From Hyphomicrobiales bacterium (lineage in GTDB: Bacteria; Pseudomonadota; Alphaproteobacteria; Rhizobiales; Rhizobiaceae), in assembly GCA_900472175.1 (NCBI GenBank), contig UCHD01000017.1, positions 1 to 64,000 on the forward strand: a stretch of DNA of 64,000 bases. The letters are read 5' to 3'. Below are positions 17,064 to 26,219 of the stretch, piece after piece. The position numbers and the translations under genes are program-made. The notes below the pieces were generated by a model. That model made no database searches and was not told the origin of the DNA. It saw only the letters and a program-made list of their open reading frames with translations. Every line of letters begins with the position of its first letter. Position 1 is the first letter of the stretch.

Positions 17064-18218
17064 TTAGCCGGTTTCGCGCAGTGATTTCTCGGGCATGGCG
17101 GCTGATGCACCGTCAAACGCGACATCCTCCTCACCCTTTGCAGGGCGGCGGCGGGCGGGCGGGCGCTTGCGGACGATCCTCACGCGCTTCACCCGGCGCG
17201 GGTCGGCATCCAGAACCTGGAATTCGAAGCCGGGGATCGCCTGGACCACCTCACCGCGGGCCGGGATGCGGCCGAGCGAGGCAAAGACCAGACCACCAAG
17301 CGTGTCGACATCCTCAAGCTGCTCGCGGACGTCGAAATCCGGGCCGATCGCCGCGGCGATCTCCTCCAGTTCGACGCGGGCATCGGCGACAAAAACGTCG
17401 TCGGACGTCTTGGCGAACATCACTTCTTCGTCGTCATGCTCGTCTTCGATATCACCGACAACCATTTCGACGATATCCTCGAGCGAGGCGAGGCCATCGG
17501 TGCCGCCGTATTCGTCGATCACCAAAGCCATCTGGATACGGGCGGCCTGCATGCGCTGCATCAAATCCGAAGCATGCATGGATGGCGGCACGAACAGGAC
17601 CTGGCGGATGATGCCGGCCTCTTCGACGGTCTTCGACAAGTCAATGCGGCCGAGATCGAAACTCGGCTTGGGCTGGCGAACCGGCTTTTCGGCCGTGGTT
17701 GCCGTGGCACTTGCAGCAGAACGGCTGCCGGTGCGCCGCTTGTTGCGGGCCTGCTTGGTCACATAGGAGAGCAGATCGCGGATATGAACCATGCCGCGCG
17801 GATCATCAAGGCTTTCGCTATAGACCGGCATGCGCGAACGGCCGGATTCCTCGAAGATCACCATCAGTTCACCGATGGTGATGCTGAGATCCACGGCCTC
17901 GATATCGGCGCGCGGAACCATAACATCCTCGACGCGGACTTCCCGGAACCGCAGGATGTTGTTGAGCATGGCGCGTTCAGCCGGCGAAAACGCCGTATCG
18001 CCGTCGGCGGCACCTGTCATCAACGCGTCGGTAAGGTCTTCACGAAGGCTGGAGGCATTGCCCGCACGCCAGATCCGGGCTGCACGGCTCCAGAAGGAGG
18101 AGCCTGACTTGCCGTTCTCAGGTTTCGGGGCGGTGCTACTACTGCCCGCCTCGTCCTGACTGGAGGCTTCCGCCTCGTCTCTAACAGCCGGTGCCGGCTG
18201 CGCTCTAAAATCGCTCAT
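17064..18218 (-). CDS. CorC/TlyC-type CBS-domain protein
   Basis: This 384-aa protein is a soluble CorC/HlyC-family member: an acidic variable N-terminus, two CBS domains (about 95-155 and 190-250; VEDVMVPRADIEAVD, MPVYSESLDDPRGMVHIRDLL, ALVIDEYGGTDGLASLEDIVEMVVGD), then a CorC_HlyC transporter-associated domain (about 275-355). Family members have been linked to magnesium/cobalt efflux or haemolysis, but the true role is unclear. It lies between ybeY and lnt in the conserved phoH-ybeY-corC-lnt cluster, 12 bases after ybeY. Confidence 0.92.
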   Translation of the reverse strand: MSDFRAQPAPAVRDEAEASSQDEAGSSSTAPKPENGKSGSSFWSRAARIWRAGNASSLREDLTDALMTGAADGDTAFSPAERAMLNNILRFREVRVEDVMVPRADIEAVDLSITIGELMVIFEESGRSRMPVYSESLDDPRGMVHIRDLLSYVTKQARNKRRTGSRSAASATATTAEKPVRQPKPSFDLGRIDLSKTVEEAGIIRQVLFVPPSMHASDLMQRMQAARIQMALVIDEYGGTDGLASLEDIVEMVVGDIEDEHDDEEVMFAKTSDDVFVADARVELEEIAAAIGPDFDVREQLEDVDTLGGLVFASLGRIPARGEVVQAIPGFEFQVLDADPRRVKRVRIVRKRPPARRRPAKGEEDVAFDGASAAMPEKSLRETG

Positions 18219-18230
18219 TGTTCCAAACTA

Positions 18231-18737
18231 TCAAACGGGATCACTGTCCCCATAGGGATCAGATAAACCAAGACCGGCCAAAATGCGAGTCTCAAGGTCC
18301 TCCATTCTTTCGGCGTCACGCTCATCGATGTGATCATAGCCGAAAAGATGCAGGAATCCATGTACCAGGAGATGAGTCAGGTGCTCATCGAAAGGCTTGC
18401 CGAGATCATCGGCCTCGCGCACCAGCGTCTCATGGGCAAGGATGATATCCCCGAGCATCGGACCCGGCATCTTGCCCGGCGTCACCGGGAAGCCCGGAAA
18501 CGACAGCACATTGGTCGGTTTATCCTGGCCGCGCCATTCCGCGTTGATTTCCCGGATGGAGGCATCATCGGTAAACACCAGCGACACTTCCGGTGGCATT
18601 TTGGGAAATGGCTGTTTTTCTTCACGCTTCAGGAAATCGGCGCTCGCGCCAAGCACACGTTCAGTAAGAGACGCAAGTTCCGCTTCGGAAGGCCACGGAC
18701 CTTCCTCGACGCTGATCTGGATATCAAGGCTCGTCAT
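18231..18737 (-). CDS. ybeY: Endoribonuclease YbeY, rRNA maturation factor
   Basis: YbeY is a zinc-dependent RNase needed for 16S rRNA 3'-end maturation and ribosome quality control. The 168-aa protein contains the metal-binding motif HGFLHLFGYDH with H126, H130 and H136, and the preceding segment TNVLSFP. It is tightly spaced behind the PhoH-like gene (18 bases) and ahead of corC, the standard alphaproteobacterial order, which implies one operon. Confidence 0.95.
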   Translation of the reverse strand: MTSLDIQISVEEGPWPSEAELASLTERVLGASADFLKREEKQPFPKMPPEVSLVFTDDASIREINAEWRGQDKPTNVLSFPGFPVTPGKMPGPMLGDIILAHETLVREADDLGKPFDEHLTHLLVHGFLHLFGYDHIDERDAERMEDLETRILAGLGLSDPYGDSDPV

Positions 18738-18755
18738 GATTGGATTGCTTCCGCC

Positions 18756-19811
18756 TTAGCGGTCGCCCTGCTCGCTTTCGTCATGCACCGCCGTCGTTGC
18801 CTCATAGGCGCGGACGATACGGGCAACCATCGGATGGCGGACAACGTCGACATCCTTGAAGCGGACAACCGATACGCCCTCGACACCCTTGAGGATCTGC
18901 AGGGCTTCGACAAGGCCGGACTTGACGCCGCGCGGCAGGTCGACCTGGCTCGGATCGCCCGTGACGATCATCCGGCCGTTTTCGCCGAGACGCGTCAGGA
19001 ACATCTTCATCTGCATCGTCGTGGTGTTCTGTGCCTCGTCGAGAATGACGGCGGCATTGGCGAGCGTGCGTCCGCGCATGAAAGCGAGCGGGGCGATTTC
19101 GATAACGCCAGCAGTGATTGCCCGCTCGACCTTGTCGCCGGGCATCATGTCATAGAGCGCGTCGTACAGTGGCCGCAGATACGGATCGACCTTGTCCTTC
19201 ATGTCGCCGGGCAGGAAGCCGAGGCGTTCGCCCGCCTCGACCGCAGGGCGCGACAGCACGATACGATCGACCGCGCCGCGCTCGAGAAGCTGAGCGGCAT
19301 GGGCGACGGCGAGATAAGTCTTGCCGGTACCGGCCGGGCCGACGCCGAACACCAGTTCGGATCGTTCCAGGGCGCGCATATAGGCGTCCTGCGTCGGCGT
19401 GCGGGCGGCAACGGTCTTCTTGCGTGTCGAGATTTGCGCGAGGTTCAGCTTGGCTTTCTTTTCCATGGTCGGCAACTGGAGCTGGTCATCGGCAGCGACA
19501 GCCATGCGGATGGCGCCTTCGACATCGGAGGGTTCAACGGTGCTGCCGTTCTGCAGGCGCCCATAGAGATAATCCAGCGCCCGGCGGGCCTGATTGGTTG
19601 CGACGACTTCACCGGAGATCGCGACGGAATTGCCGCGCGGCCGTGCATCGATATGCAGGCGCTGCTCAATCAATTTGAGATTCTGGTCGAACTGGCCAAA
19701 CAACTCGCTGGCGAACCGGTTGTTCTCAAATGTGAGCACGAAGTGATTGACGTCTGTCGCGGATGTTTTCGACTGGCGCGGCGAAGATGAAACCAATTCG
19801 TGTCCGTTCAA
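18756..19811 (-). CDS. ybeZ: PhoH-family ATPase (YbeZ)
   Basis: The 351-aa protein is a PhoH-like P-loop ATPase, partner of YbeY in RNA metabolism. An N-terminal region (about 20-110) with a KH-like look precedes the ATPase domain, with Walker A GPAGTGKT at 158-165 and Walker B AVILDEAQNTT. The start is a TTG at 19811: AAGGAG lies 9 bases upstream and the N-terminus (MNGHELVSSSPRQ) fits rhizobial homologs. It sits between miaB and ybeY in the same operon. Confidence 0.94.
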   Translation of the reverse strand: MNGHELVSSSPRQSKTSATDVNHFVLTFENNRFASELFGQFDQNLKLIEQRLHIDARPRGNSVAISGEVVATNQARRALDYLYGRLQNGSTVEPSDVEGAIRMAVAADDQLQLPTMEKKAKLNLAQISTRKKTVAARTPTQDAYMRALERSELVFGVGPAGTGKTYLAVAHAAQLLERGAVDRIVLSRPAVEAGERLGFLPGDMKDKVDPYLRPLYDALYDMMPGDKVERAITAGVIEIAPLAFMRGRTLANAAVILDEAQNTTTMQMKMFLTRLGENGRMIVTGDPSQVDLPRGVKSGLVEALQILKGVEGVSVVRFKDVDVVRHPMVARIVRAYEATTAVHDESEQGDR

Positions 19812-19840
19812 GCGGTCAGGCTCCTTGAGTTGACGGTCCT

Positions 19841-21241
19841 TCAGCTTACCACTTCGGCAAACAGACTGTTAGGCCCCGCACCAGTGATTCGTACAGAAAC
19901 AATGTCACCGATTTGCGATGCGTTTGCATCAACATTCACAGACTGCAGCCAGGGCGAGCGGCCGATCAACTGGCCCGGCATGCGGCCCGGCTTCTCCAGA
20001 AGCAGGTCGATCGTCTTGCCGATACATTGCTGCGCAAACTCGTTTTGCTGTTTTAGCAACAAAGCCTGCAATCTTTCCAAGCGCTTGGCTTTTACGTCTT
20101 CCGGCACCTGATCGCCAAGATCGGCGCCGGGCGTTCCTGGGCGGGTCGAATATTTGAATGAAAATGCCTGTGCATAACCAACGGTTTCGACCAGGCGCAG
20201 CGTGTCCTCGAAATCCTCATCGGTCTCGCCGGGGAAACCGACGATGAAATCGCCCGAGAGCGCAAGATCGGGCCGGGCCGCCTTGATGCGGGCGATCAAC
20301 GCGATGTACTCGGCCGTCGTATGCCGCCGGTTCATCGCCTTGAGGATGCGGTTGGAGCCCGACTGGATCGGCAGGTGCAGATAGGGCATCAGTTGCGGCA
20401 GATCACGATGGGCGTCGATCAGGCTGTCATCCATGTCGCGCGGATGGCTGGTGGTATACCGCAGGCGGGCAAGACCCTCGATGCGTGTCAGGCGGTGCAG
20501 GAGTTCGCCGAGCCCCCATTTTTCACCGTCGGCGCCAACGCCATGCCAGGCATTGACGTTCTGGCCGAGCAGAGTGATTTCGCGCACGCCGGCATCCACC
20601 AGCTTCTGCGCTTCAGCAACGATCTGGGCAACTGGGCGGGAGACTTCGGAGCCGCGCGTATAGGGTACGACACAGAAGGTGCAGAACTTGTCACAGCCTT
20701 CCTGCACGGTCAGGAAGGCTGTGACGCCCCTCGCCCTGGTCTTGGCCTTGTCCGGTGCCGGCAGATGCTCGAATTTGTCCTCGATGGCGTAGTCTGTTTC
20801 CAGCACCCGCTCGCCACGCTTGACGCGTTGAAGTGCCTCGGGCAGCCGGTGGTAGGTCTGCGGGCCGATGACGAGATCGACGGCGGGTGCCCGGCGCAGG
20901 ATTTCGTCGCCTTCGGCCTGCGCGACGCAACCGGCAACGCCGATCATCATCTCGCGGCCTTCTCCGGCCTTTTTCTTCTTCAGGTCACGCAGCCGCCCAA
21001 GCGCCGAATAAACCTTCTCGGCGGCTTTCTCGCGGATATGACAGGTATTCAACAGGACAAGATCGGCGTCTTCCATGACATCGGTCGAGACATAGCCATC
21101 CTTGGCCAGCGCATCGGTCATCCGGTCGGAATCGTAGACATTCATCTGACAGCCGTAGGTCTTCACGAAGACCTTGCGGACGGCTGGGCTTTCGAGCGCC
21201 ATGTCGGGCTGTGCGGATAAAACGGCGATTTCCTGTGTCAT
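19841..21241 (-). CDS. miaB: tRNA-2-methylthio-N6-dimethylallyladenosine synthase MiaB
   Basis: MiaB is a radical-SAM enzyme with two Fe-S clusters that adds the methylthio group to i6A37 of tRNA. The three N-terminal Cys of the auxiliary cluster are visible ([26 protein letters not shown]), as is the radical-SAM CxxxCxxC (CDKFCTFC), followed by a C-terminal TRAM domain (about 400-465). I prefer the ATG at 21241 (MTQEIAVLS, preceded by GGAACCGGGC) to the in-frame ATG at 21253. It is the first gene of the miaB-ybeZ-ybeY-corC-lnt series and may rely on nfuA-type scaffolds for its clusters. Confidence 0.96.
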   Translation of the reverse strand: MTQEIAVLSAQPDMALESPAVRKVFVKTYGCQMNVYDSDRMTDALAKDGYVSTDVMEDADLVLLNTCHIREKAAEKVYSALGRLRDLKKKKAGEGREMMIGVAGCVAQAEGDEILRRAPAVDLVIGPQTYHRLPEALQRVKRGERVLETDYAIEDKFEHLPAPDKAKTRARGVTAFLTVQEGCDKFCTFCVVPYTRGSEVSRPVAQIVAEAQKLVDAGVREITLLGQNVNAWHGVGADGEKWGLGELLHRLTRIEGLARLRYTTSHPRDMDDSLIDAHRDLPQLMPYLHLPIQSGSNRILKAMNRRHTTAEYIALIARIKAARPDLALSGDFIVGFPGETDEDFEDTLRLVETVGYAQAFSFKYSTRPGTPGADLGDQVPEDVKAKRLERLQALLLKQQNEFAQQCIGKTIDLLLEKPGRMPGQLIGRSPWLQSVNVDANASQIGDIVSVRITGAGPNSLFAEVVS

Positions 21242-21302
21242 GCCCGGTTCCATAGAGCATCAAGGGTCAAAATTGAAGCCCTTTCCCTTGGCTGCAATAG
21301 CC

Positions 21303-22091
21303 TCAGCGGCCACGTAGCTTGAGAGCCAGCATCTCGCGGATGCTCTTCTCGACCTGGCGGCTGACGACCTTGCGATTGCTCTCTGCCGTGTAGGTGATCT
21401 GTTCGCCGTAAATGACATCGACATCGACAGCGCCCTCATAGAGGATACCGAGCAGATGTGGCGCCAGCGCGATATCGCCCGGCCAGGCCGCGACCGGCCG
21501 GTGATAGCGGCCCATCGGCATGCCGTGAATGCCGGTATAGGCGATGGCCAAAGGCTGGACATGGACGGCACCCGTCGGCGACATCGGCACGGCGGCGGCG
21601 GCGGCGCCGAACAGCGATGTCTTGATCTCCAGAAGCCGGTTGCCATCGGAAGTCGTGCCTTCAGGAAACAACACGACGATCTCGCCATCGGCCAGACGCT
21701 TGCCGATCTCGTTGACCTGATTGCCGGTGGTGCGCTTCTGCTCACGCTCGACGAAGATCGTCGCCTGCAGCCGCGCAAGAACACCGAAAACCGGCCACGC
21801 TTTGACGTCGGACTTGGCCACGAACACCACATCGGCGATCGAGCCGAGAACCAGAATATCCTTCCAGCTGGCATGGTTCGACACCAGCATCAATGGGCGC
21901 TGCCGGTCCGGCGTGCCATGGACGCGGATCCGGATGCCGACGAGGCGGCAGGCCATGCGATGCCACAGGCGCGGCAACGTGCGCCGTTGCGGCGTGTCCA
22001 GCCACAGAAACAGGATTTGCAGCGGCGCCATGACAACGGTCGCCAGAACGAGAATTGTCATGCACAGCGTGACGCGCAGCCAATTGATCAC
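21303..22091 (-). CDS. plsC: 1-acyl-sn-glycerol-3-phosphate acyltransferase PlsC
   Basis: PlsC converts lysophosphatidic acid to phosphatidic acid at the inner membrane in phospholipid synthesis. The 262-aa protein has an N-terminal membrane helix (about 8-30) and the acyltransferase motifs NHASWKD (H73 and D78, the catalytic HX4D), FVERE, and FPEGTTSDGN. Translation begins at a GTG (22091) with GAGG upstream. In this minus-strand run it sits between rimI and miaB. Some rhizobia have several PlsC paralogs with different acyl preferences; this one cannot be distinguished further. Confidence 0.93.
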   Translation of the reverse strand: MINWLRVTLCMTILVLATVVMAPLQILFLWLDTPQRRTLPRLWHRMACRLVGIRIRVHGTPDRQRPLMLVSNHASWKDILVLGSIADVVFVAKSDVKAWPVFGVLARLQATIFVEREQKRTTGNQVNEIGKRLADGEIVVLFPEGTTSDGNRLLEIKTSLFGAAAAAVPMSPTGAVHVQPLAIAYTGIHGMPMGRYHRPVAAWPGDIALAPHLLGILYEGAVDVDVIYGEQITYTAESNRKVVSRQVEKSIREMLALKLRGR

Positions 22092-22239
22092 GCGCAGTGC
22101 CTCGGCATGCCATTCGTCGTCATCGTCAGGCGCAAGGGGACGCGTCTATCGTGATTTCTGCTTGGTTTGTCGGCATTGCGGCGCAAGCGCGTCTCTCTTC
22201 CTGGTCCGCTTCACATCAGTCGATTCAAGGCAGCTACGG

Positions 22240-22752
22240 CTAACCAAGATCGAGCCGCATGACAAGGGCGGCAGTTTTGGCGCCGTTAACATCCTGATAA
22301 TAGGCGCGTCTTTCGCCGACCTTGGAAAATCCGAGTTTCCTGTAAAGCGCGATGGCGGCAATATTGGTCTCATCGACTTCGAGGAAAACCGCTTCGGCCG
22401 CCTGGTCGCGCGCTTCGCGCAATGCCGCCCGCATCAAACGCCAGCCAAGACCGAGACGCGAAAACCGCGGATCGACGCCGATCGTCAGGATTTCCGCTTC
22501 ACCGGCGGCCACACGCGACAGGACAAAGCCGCCGATAAGCGGTTGCGTAATAAAGGGCCGCGTATAGGCATTGTTCTGGCGGGCGATGAAGCCGAAAACG
22601 GTATCCTGGTTCAGCAGCGAATGCAGTTCGCCGTCGCTCCAGGCATGCGTGAACCGCAATTTATGGACGGCCGCTGCCTGCGGCAGGTCGGCCGTTTCCA
22701 GGGCGAAGATTTCGAATTCAGGCTTGCGGACAAAAAAGTCGGTCAGCGACAT
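22240..22752 (-). CDS. rimI: Ribosomal-protein-alanine N-acetyltransferase RimI
   Basis: This 170-aa GNAT acetyltransferase is predicted to acetylate the N-terminus of ribosomal protein S18. The acetyl-CoA site is visible as RFSRLGLGWRLM, followed by FLEVDETNIAAIALYRKLGF, typical of RimI. The start at 22752 begins MSLTDFFVRK; the 38 codons upstream in frame are antisense or out-of-frame to tsaB and not RimI-like. The ATG lies one base after the TAA of tsaB, so the pair is translationally linked, as in many bacteria. The 148-base gap to plsC holds no gene I can see. Confidence 0.93.
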   Translation of the reverse strand: MSLTDFFVRKPEFEIFALETADLPQAAAVHKLRFTHAWSDGELHSLLNQDTVFGFIARQNNAYTRPFITQPLIGGFVLSRVAAGEAEILTIGVDPRFSRLGLGWRLMRAALREARDQAAEAVFLEVDETNIAAIALYRKLGFSKVGERRAYYQDVNGAKTAALVMRLDLG

Positions 22753-22753
22753 C

Positions 22754-23419
22754 TTACGCTCGCGCCACCGCAAAACCGGCCTGCGACTTGACGTCGGGGC
22801 CGCGCAGATAAAGCGGGCTCGGTTTGCCCCGCGACGGGTCAGCCGCAGCACCAAGACGGGCGACAAGACGGATGTCGGTGAGGTCCGTTTGCGCGGTGTT
22901 TTCCGGCGGCTGGTCCGTCAAATGCCGGGTGGCGGTGCCACAGATGAGGCCGTCGAAACCAGCAAACAGCTTTTGGGCGTCCGGGATTTCCAGCATCAAG
23001 GCTTCGCTGCGTGGCGTACCGCCGGCTTCGAAACTCTGGCAATAAAGTTCGTCGCGCTTGGCATCGATCGTCGCCAGAATGGCGCGGCCCGGATGCCTTT
23101 CACGGGCAGCTTCGGCAATCGCGGCAAGCGTTGAAACACCAACGGCGGGCACGTTCAGTGCCAGCGCGAAGCCGCGCGCAGCGGCGACACCGACGCGGAT
23201 GCCGGTGAAGGAGCCCGGACCGACGGTCACCGCGACGCGGCCGATATCGACAAGCGCCTTGCCACACGCGGCGAGCGCCTCGTCGATAAACCCCATGAGT
23301 TGTTCTGCATGGCCACGGCCGATATCGGCCCCGGCCAAGGCCAGAACCGTATCGCTAGCGCTGTCGTAGACGGCTGCAAAACAGCCCGTCCCAGCCGTAT
23401 CAATGGCCAGGACGATCAT
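22754..23419 (-). CDS. tsaB: tRNA threonylcarbamoyladenosine biosynthesis protein TsaB
   Basis: TsaB is the non-catalytic partner of TsaD in the complex that makes t6A37 on ANN-decoding tRNAs. The 221-aa ASKHA-fold protein starts MIVLAIDTAGTGCFAAVY, with the central segment VAVTVGPGSFTGIRVGVAAARGFA that marks the family. It lacks the metal-binding His residues of TsaD, as expected. It lies upstream of rimI (1-base spacing) and downstream of nfuA with a 46-base gap. Confidence 0.95.
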   Translation of the reverse strand: MIVLAIDTAGTGCFAAVYDSASDTVLALAGADIGRGHAEQLMGFIDEALAACGKALVDIGRVAVTVGPGSFTGIRVGVAAARGFALALNVPAVGVSTLAAIAEAARERHPGRAILATIDAKRDELYCQSFEAGGTPRSEALMLEIPDAQKLFAGFDGLICGTATRHLTDQPPENTAQTDLTDIRLVARLGAAADPSRGKPSPLYLRGPDVKSQAGFAVARA

Positions 23420-23465
23420 GCTTCTTCAACTTTTCTGGATAGTAGCGGCACGGATAATCGCTCGC

Positions 23466-24032
23466 TTAGACGGCTTCGACCGCCTGCACTTCGGGGATGA
23501 AATGATGCAGCAGATTCTGTACGCCGTGCTTCAACGTTGCCGTCGAAGACGGGCAACCGGCGCAGGCGCCCTTCATGTTGAGGAAGACAGTGCCATCGCG
23601 AAAACCCTTGAAGGTGATATCGCCGCCATCCTGGGCGACAGCCGGGCGAACGCGGGTTTCCAACAGTTCCTTGATGGTCGCAACGATGGTTTCGTCGCCT
23701 TCCTCGAAGAACTCGCCGTGCTGGTCGCTTTCTTCAGCGCGGGTATGCACCGCCATGACCGGCTGGCCAGACATGAAATGCTCCATGATCGAACCGAGGA
23801 TCGCAGGCTTCAGGTGCTGCCATTCCTGCGCTTCCTTGGTGACCGTGATGAAATCATAGCCGAAATAGACCCCGGTGACGCCGGGGATCATGAACAGGCG
23901 CGCTGCGAGCGCCGAACCGGCTGCGGCTTCTTCCGCGTCGCGGAATTCGGCCGTACCGTTTTCCATCACGACCTTGCCCGGCAGGAATTTCAGCGTGGCG
24001 GGGTTCGGCGTGGCTTCGGTCTGGATGAACAT
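23466..24032 (-). CDS. nfuA: NifU-like Fe-S cluster scaffold/carrier protein (Nfu type)
   Basis: The 188-aa protein is an alphaproteobacterial/mitochondrial-type NFU: an N-terminal Nfu_N domain (about 1-88; MFIQTEATPNPATLKFLPGK) joined to a C-terminal NifU domain (about 110-185). The cluster-binding CxxC, C157 and C160, lies in GACAGCPSS. It would carry 4Fe-4S clusters to client enzymes such as MiaB or lipoyl synthase. An Irr-type iron control element sits 43-59 bases upstream of the start, so iron-responsive control is likely. A related gene has been called fssA in comparative studies of rhizobial iron regulation. Confidence 0.93.
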   Translation of the reverse strand: MFIQTEATPNPATLKFLPGKVVMENGTAEFRDAEEAAAGSALAARLFMIPGVTGVYFGYDFITVTKEAQEWQHLKPAILGSIMEHFMSGQPVMAVHTRAEESDQHGEFFEEGDETIVATIKELLETRVRPAVAQDGGDITFKGFRDGTVFLNMKGACAGCPSSTATLKHGVQNLLHHFIPEVQAVEAV

Positions 24033-24074
24033 GTCTCTACTCCGCGTCGGCCGGGATCGCGTTCAACCAGCCTG

Positions 24075-24091
24075 TTTAGAATTATTCAAAA
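24075..24091 (-). promoter_or_regulatory. Iron control element (Irr box) of nfuA
   Basis: TTTAGAA, three bases, then TTCAAAA matches the Irr ICE consensus (TTTAGAA-N3-TTCTAAA) at 13 of 14 specified positions. It lies 43 bases upstream of the nfuA start in an AT-rich patch. An overlapping ATTC-N4-GAAT palindrome (24084-24095) extends it. Confidence 0.6.
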
Positions 24092-24147
24092 GAATATAAG
24101 CCGTTTGGACGGCCGCTTCAAGATGCGCGGGCCAGCGTTTCAGCCGC

Positions 24148-24174
24148 GCCAGGATCAATTCCATTGATCCTGGC
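24148..24174 (-). terminator. Stem-loop after the universal stress gene
   Basis: A 12-bp perfect stem with a 3-base loop begins 14 bases after the usp stop. There is no T-run on the minus strand, so it may be an mRNA-end stabiliser rather than an intrinsic terminator. Confidence 0.45.
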
Positions 24175-24188
24175 CAATACGGCAGGGA

Positions 24189-24680
24189 TCAGCTCAGCGC
24201 GTCGATTTCCTCGTCCGTCAGCAGATCCGGGATCACCGTCACCGGGATCGGGAATGCGGCTGTCTTGCCGGCAATCGACGAAACCAGTGGACCTGGGCCA
24301 TCCTTGGCCGAACCGGCGGCCAGCACCAGAATGGCGATATCGCGGTCTTCCTCGATCAGGCTGTAAATCTGATCCGTTGCGCCGCCTTCGCGGATCACCA
24401 TTTCCGGCTCGATACCGATCGTTTCGCGCACCGTCTGGGCGATCTTGGCAAGCGTTGCCTCGGCCTCGGCCCGGGCTTCCGCCCGCATGATACCCTCGAC
24501 ACCTAGCCATTGCTGGAAATCGGCGTCGGCAATGACATAGAGCAGAACGAGCCCGCCATTGGAGTTCTTGGCGCGCATGCCGGCATAGTGAACGGCGCGG
24601 CCGCATTCCGGGGTATCGTCGATCACCGCCATGAATTTGCGGCGGTGACCTTCCAGTCTTGAGAGTCGTGTTGAAACCAT
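24189..24680 (-). CDS. Universal stress protein, UspA family
   Basis: The 163-aa single-domain Usp protein would be a cytoplasmic nucleotide-binding stress protein. Visible features are the first strand RKFMAVIDDTPECGRAVHYAG, the DIAILVLAAGSA strand and the glycine-rich ATP-binding loop (about 120-140, GSAKDGPGPLVSS), so it is probably of the ATP-binding subgroup. The start at 24680 is the only good one (MVSTRLSRLEGHRRK). It lies between trpS and nfuA. A stem-loop follows. Its exact function is unknown. Confidence 0.9.
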   Translation of the reverse strand: MVSTRLSRLEGHRRKFMAVIDDTPECGRAVHYAGMRAKNSNGGLVLLYVIADADFQQWLGVEGIMRAEARAEAEATLAKIAQTVRETIGIEPEMVIREGGATDQIYSLIEEDRDIAILVLAAGSAKDGPGPLVSSIAGKTAAFPIPVTVIPDLLTDEEIDALS

Positions 24681-24733
24681 GACGCGACTCTTACACCCGA
24701 TATTTTTGGCTGCAAGGTTTCTTTTGCGGTGGA

Positions 24734-25801
24734 TTATTGCAGAAAGCCGACGATTTCCCGGACCTGTTTCATCGTCACTTCGGCCCGCGCCCTGGCCCGC
24801 TCGCCGCCATCGCGCAGGATGCCATCGATATGGGTCGTGTCGTCCATCAGGCGGCGCATTTCGCCCGAGATCGGGGCGAGAACGGTAACTGCCAGATCAA
24901 CCAGAGCCGGTTTGAAGACCGAGAACTGCTGTCCGCCGAACTCTGAAAGCACCTCAGCCTTGGTCTTATCCGACAGCGCTGCATAGATGCCGACGAGATT
25001 GTCCGCTTCCGGGCGGCCCTTCAGGCCATCGGCTTCGCTTGGCAAGGCGTCCGGATCGGTCTTTGCCTTGCGGATCTTCTTCGAGATGGTCTCGGCATCG
25101 TCCATCAGGTTGATGCGGGAAAGGTCTGACGCATCCGATTTTGACATCTTCTTGGTGCCATCACGCAACGACATGACGCGCGGCGCCGGGCCGCCGATCA
25201 GCGGCTCAACCATGGGGAAATAGGCATGCACCGGCTCTTCGCCGACCTTGATATCGATACCGTAATCGGTCCGGCGGATATGATCACCGAAATCGATGTT
25301 GAATTTCTGGGCGATATCGCGGGCAAGCTCCAGATGCTGCTTCTGATCATCACCGACAGGCACGTGCGTAGCACGATAGACAAGAATGTCCGCAGCCATC
25401 AGGCTCGGATAGGCAAGCAGGCCAAGCGACATCTGTTCGGCATTCTTGCCGCCGGATTTGTCCTTGAACTGTGTCATGCGTTCCATCCAGCCGATGCGGG
25501 CGACGCAATTGAAGATCCAGGCGAGCTCGGCATGCTGCGGCACAGCCGACTGGTTGAAGACGATGTGTTTCTTCGGATCGATGCCCGAGGCGATGAAGGC
25601 GGCGGCAATCGAGCGAATCTGGCCCGGCATGTCCTCATGCACCAACTGCGCGGTGATCGCGTGCAGATCAACGACGCAATAGATGCAGTCATTGTTTTCC
25701 TGCAAAGCGACGAATTTGCGGATCGCGCCGAGATAATTACCGAGGTGGAGATTGCCTGTTGGCTGAACGCCGGAAAAAACGAGCGGCTTGAATTCTGACA
25801 T
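24734..25801 (-). CDS. trpS: Tryptophanyl-tRNA synthetase TrpS
   Basis: This class I synthetase charges tRNA-Trp. The 355-aa protein has the HIGH-equivalent [11 protein letters not shown] (about 16-26) and the KMSKS loop (KKMSKSDAS). The start at 25801 ([20 protein letters not shown]) is standard; the ORF stays open for 63 codons further upstream but that part is not TrpS-like. It is followed by usp at 53 bases. Upstream lies a 418-base gene-free region. Confidence 0.96.
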   Translation of the reverse strand: MSEFKPLVFSGVQPTGNLHLGNYLGAIRKFVALQENNDCIYCVVDLHAITAQLVHEDMPGQIRSIAAAFIASGIDPKKHIVFNQSAVPQHAELAWIFNCVARIGWMERMTQFKDKSGGKNAEQMSLGLLAYPSLMAADILVYRATHVPVGDDQKQHLELARDIAQKFNIDFGDHIRRTDYGIDIKVGEEPVHAYFPMVEPLIGGPAPRVMSLRDGTKKMSKSDASDLSRINLMDDAETISKKIRKAKTDPDALPSEADGLKGRPEADNLVGIYAALSDKTKAEVLSEFGGQQFSVFKPALVDLAVTVLAPISGEMRRLMDDTTHIDGILRDGGERARARAEVTMKQVREIVGFLQ

Positions 25802-26219
25802 CGTGTCCTCATTCGGGCTTGTGGAGGGCCCGGCCTCTGTTGCTGTTGGCGGGCTTATGCACACAGGCGTAGCCATGATCAAGTGGGATGCAGCCGGTGC
25901 CGGTGGCAAATTCAACCCCAGATGACCGGACGCGCTGGCAAGACCTTGAATCCAAAGATTCAAATTGGAATTTTTTACTCTAATATTCACATTAGACTAA
26001 CGATTAAGACCGAAATGCGGCATAGCTATTTAGAGCTACAAGAAGAAAATTCCATAAATTTGCTGCAATTCGGATGAATTTGCCAATCCGCCACCACAAC
26101 CAGGTTCTCAGGCCGAGCTCATTCAGCTGTACTGCGCACATCAATGGCGCGGCGAACCGACATTTGCATGTGCCCCGATCCAAAGAAGGACGCTGACGGG
26201 CCGTGCCAAGGGGATTGTC
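25802..26219. other. Gene-free, partly AT-rich intergenic region between trpS and a divergent gene
   Basis: No credible coding sequence was found on either strand in these 418 bases. The part around 25960-26075 is much richer in AT than the rest of the window and probably holds the divergent promoters for trpS and the M15-like gene. A small stem-loop (TTGAATC, CAAA loop, complement) sits at 25947-25964, close to a T6 tract at 25972-25977. I could not assign clear -35/-10 boxes. Confidence 0.5.

Noticed and set aside
18330-19790. 486-codon plus-strand frame opposite ybeY and the PhoH gene
   Set aside because: Spans the reverse of two conserved genes and their junction; composition is a reflection of GC-rich coding bias.
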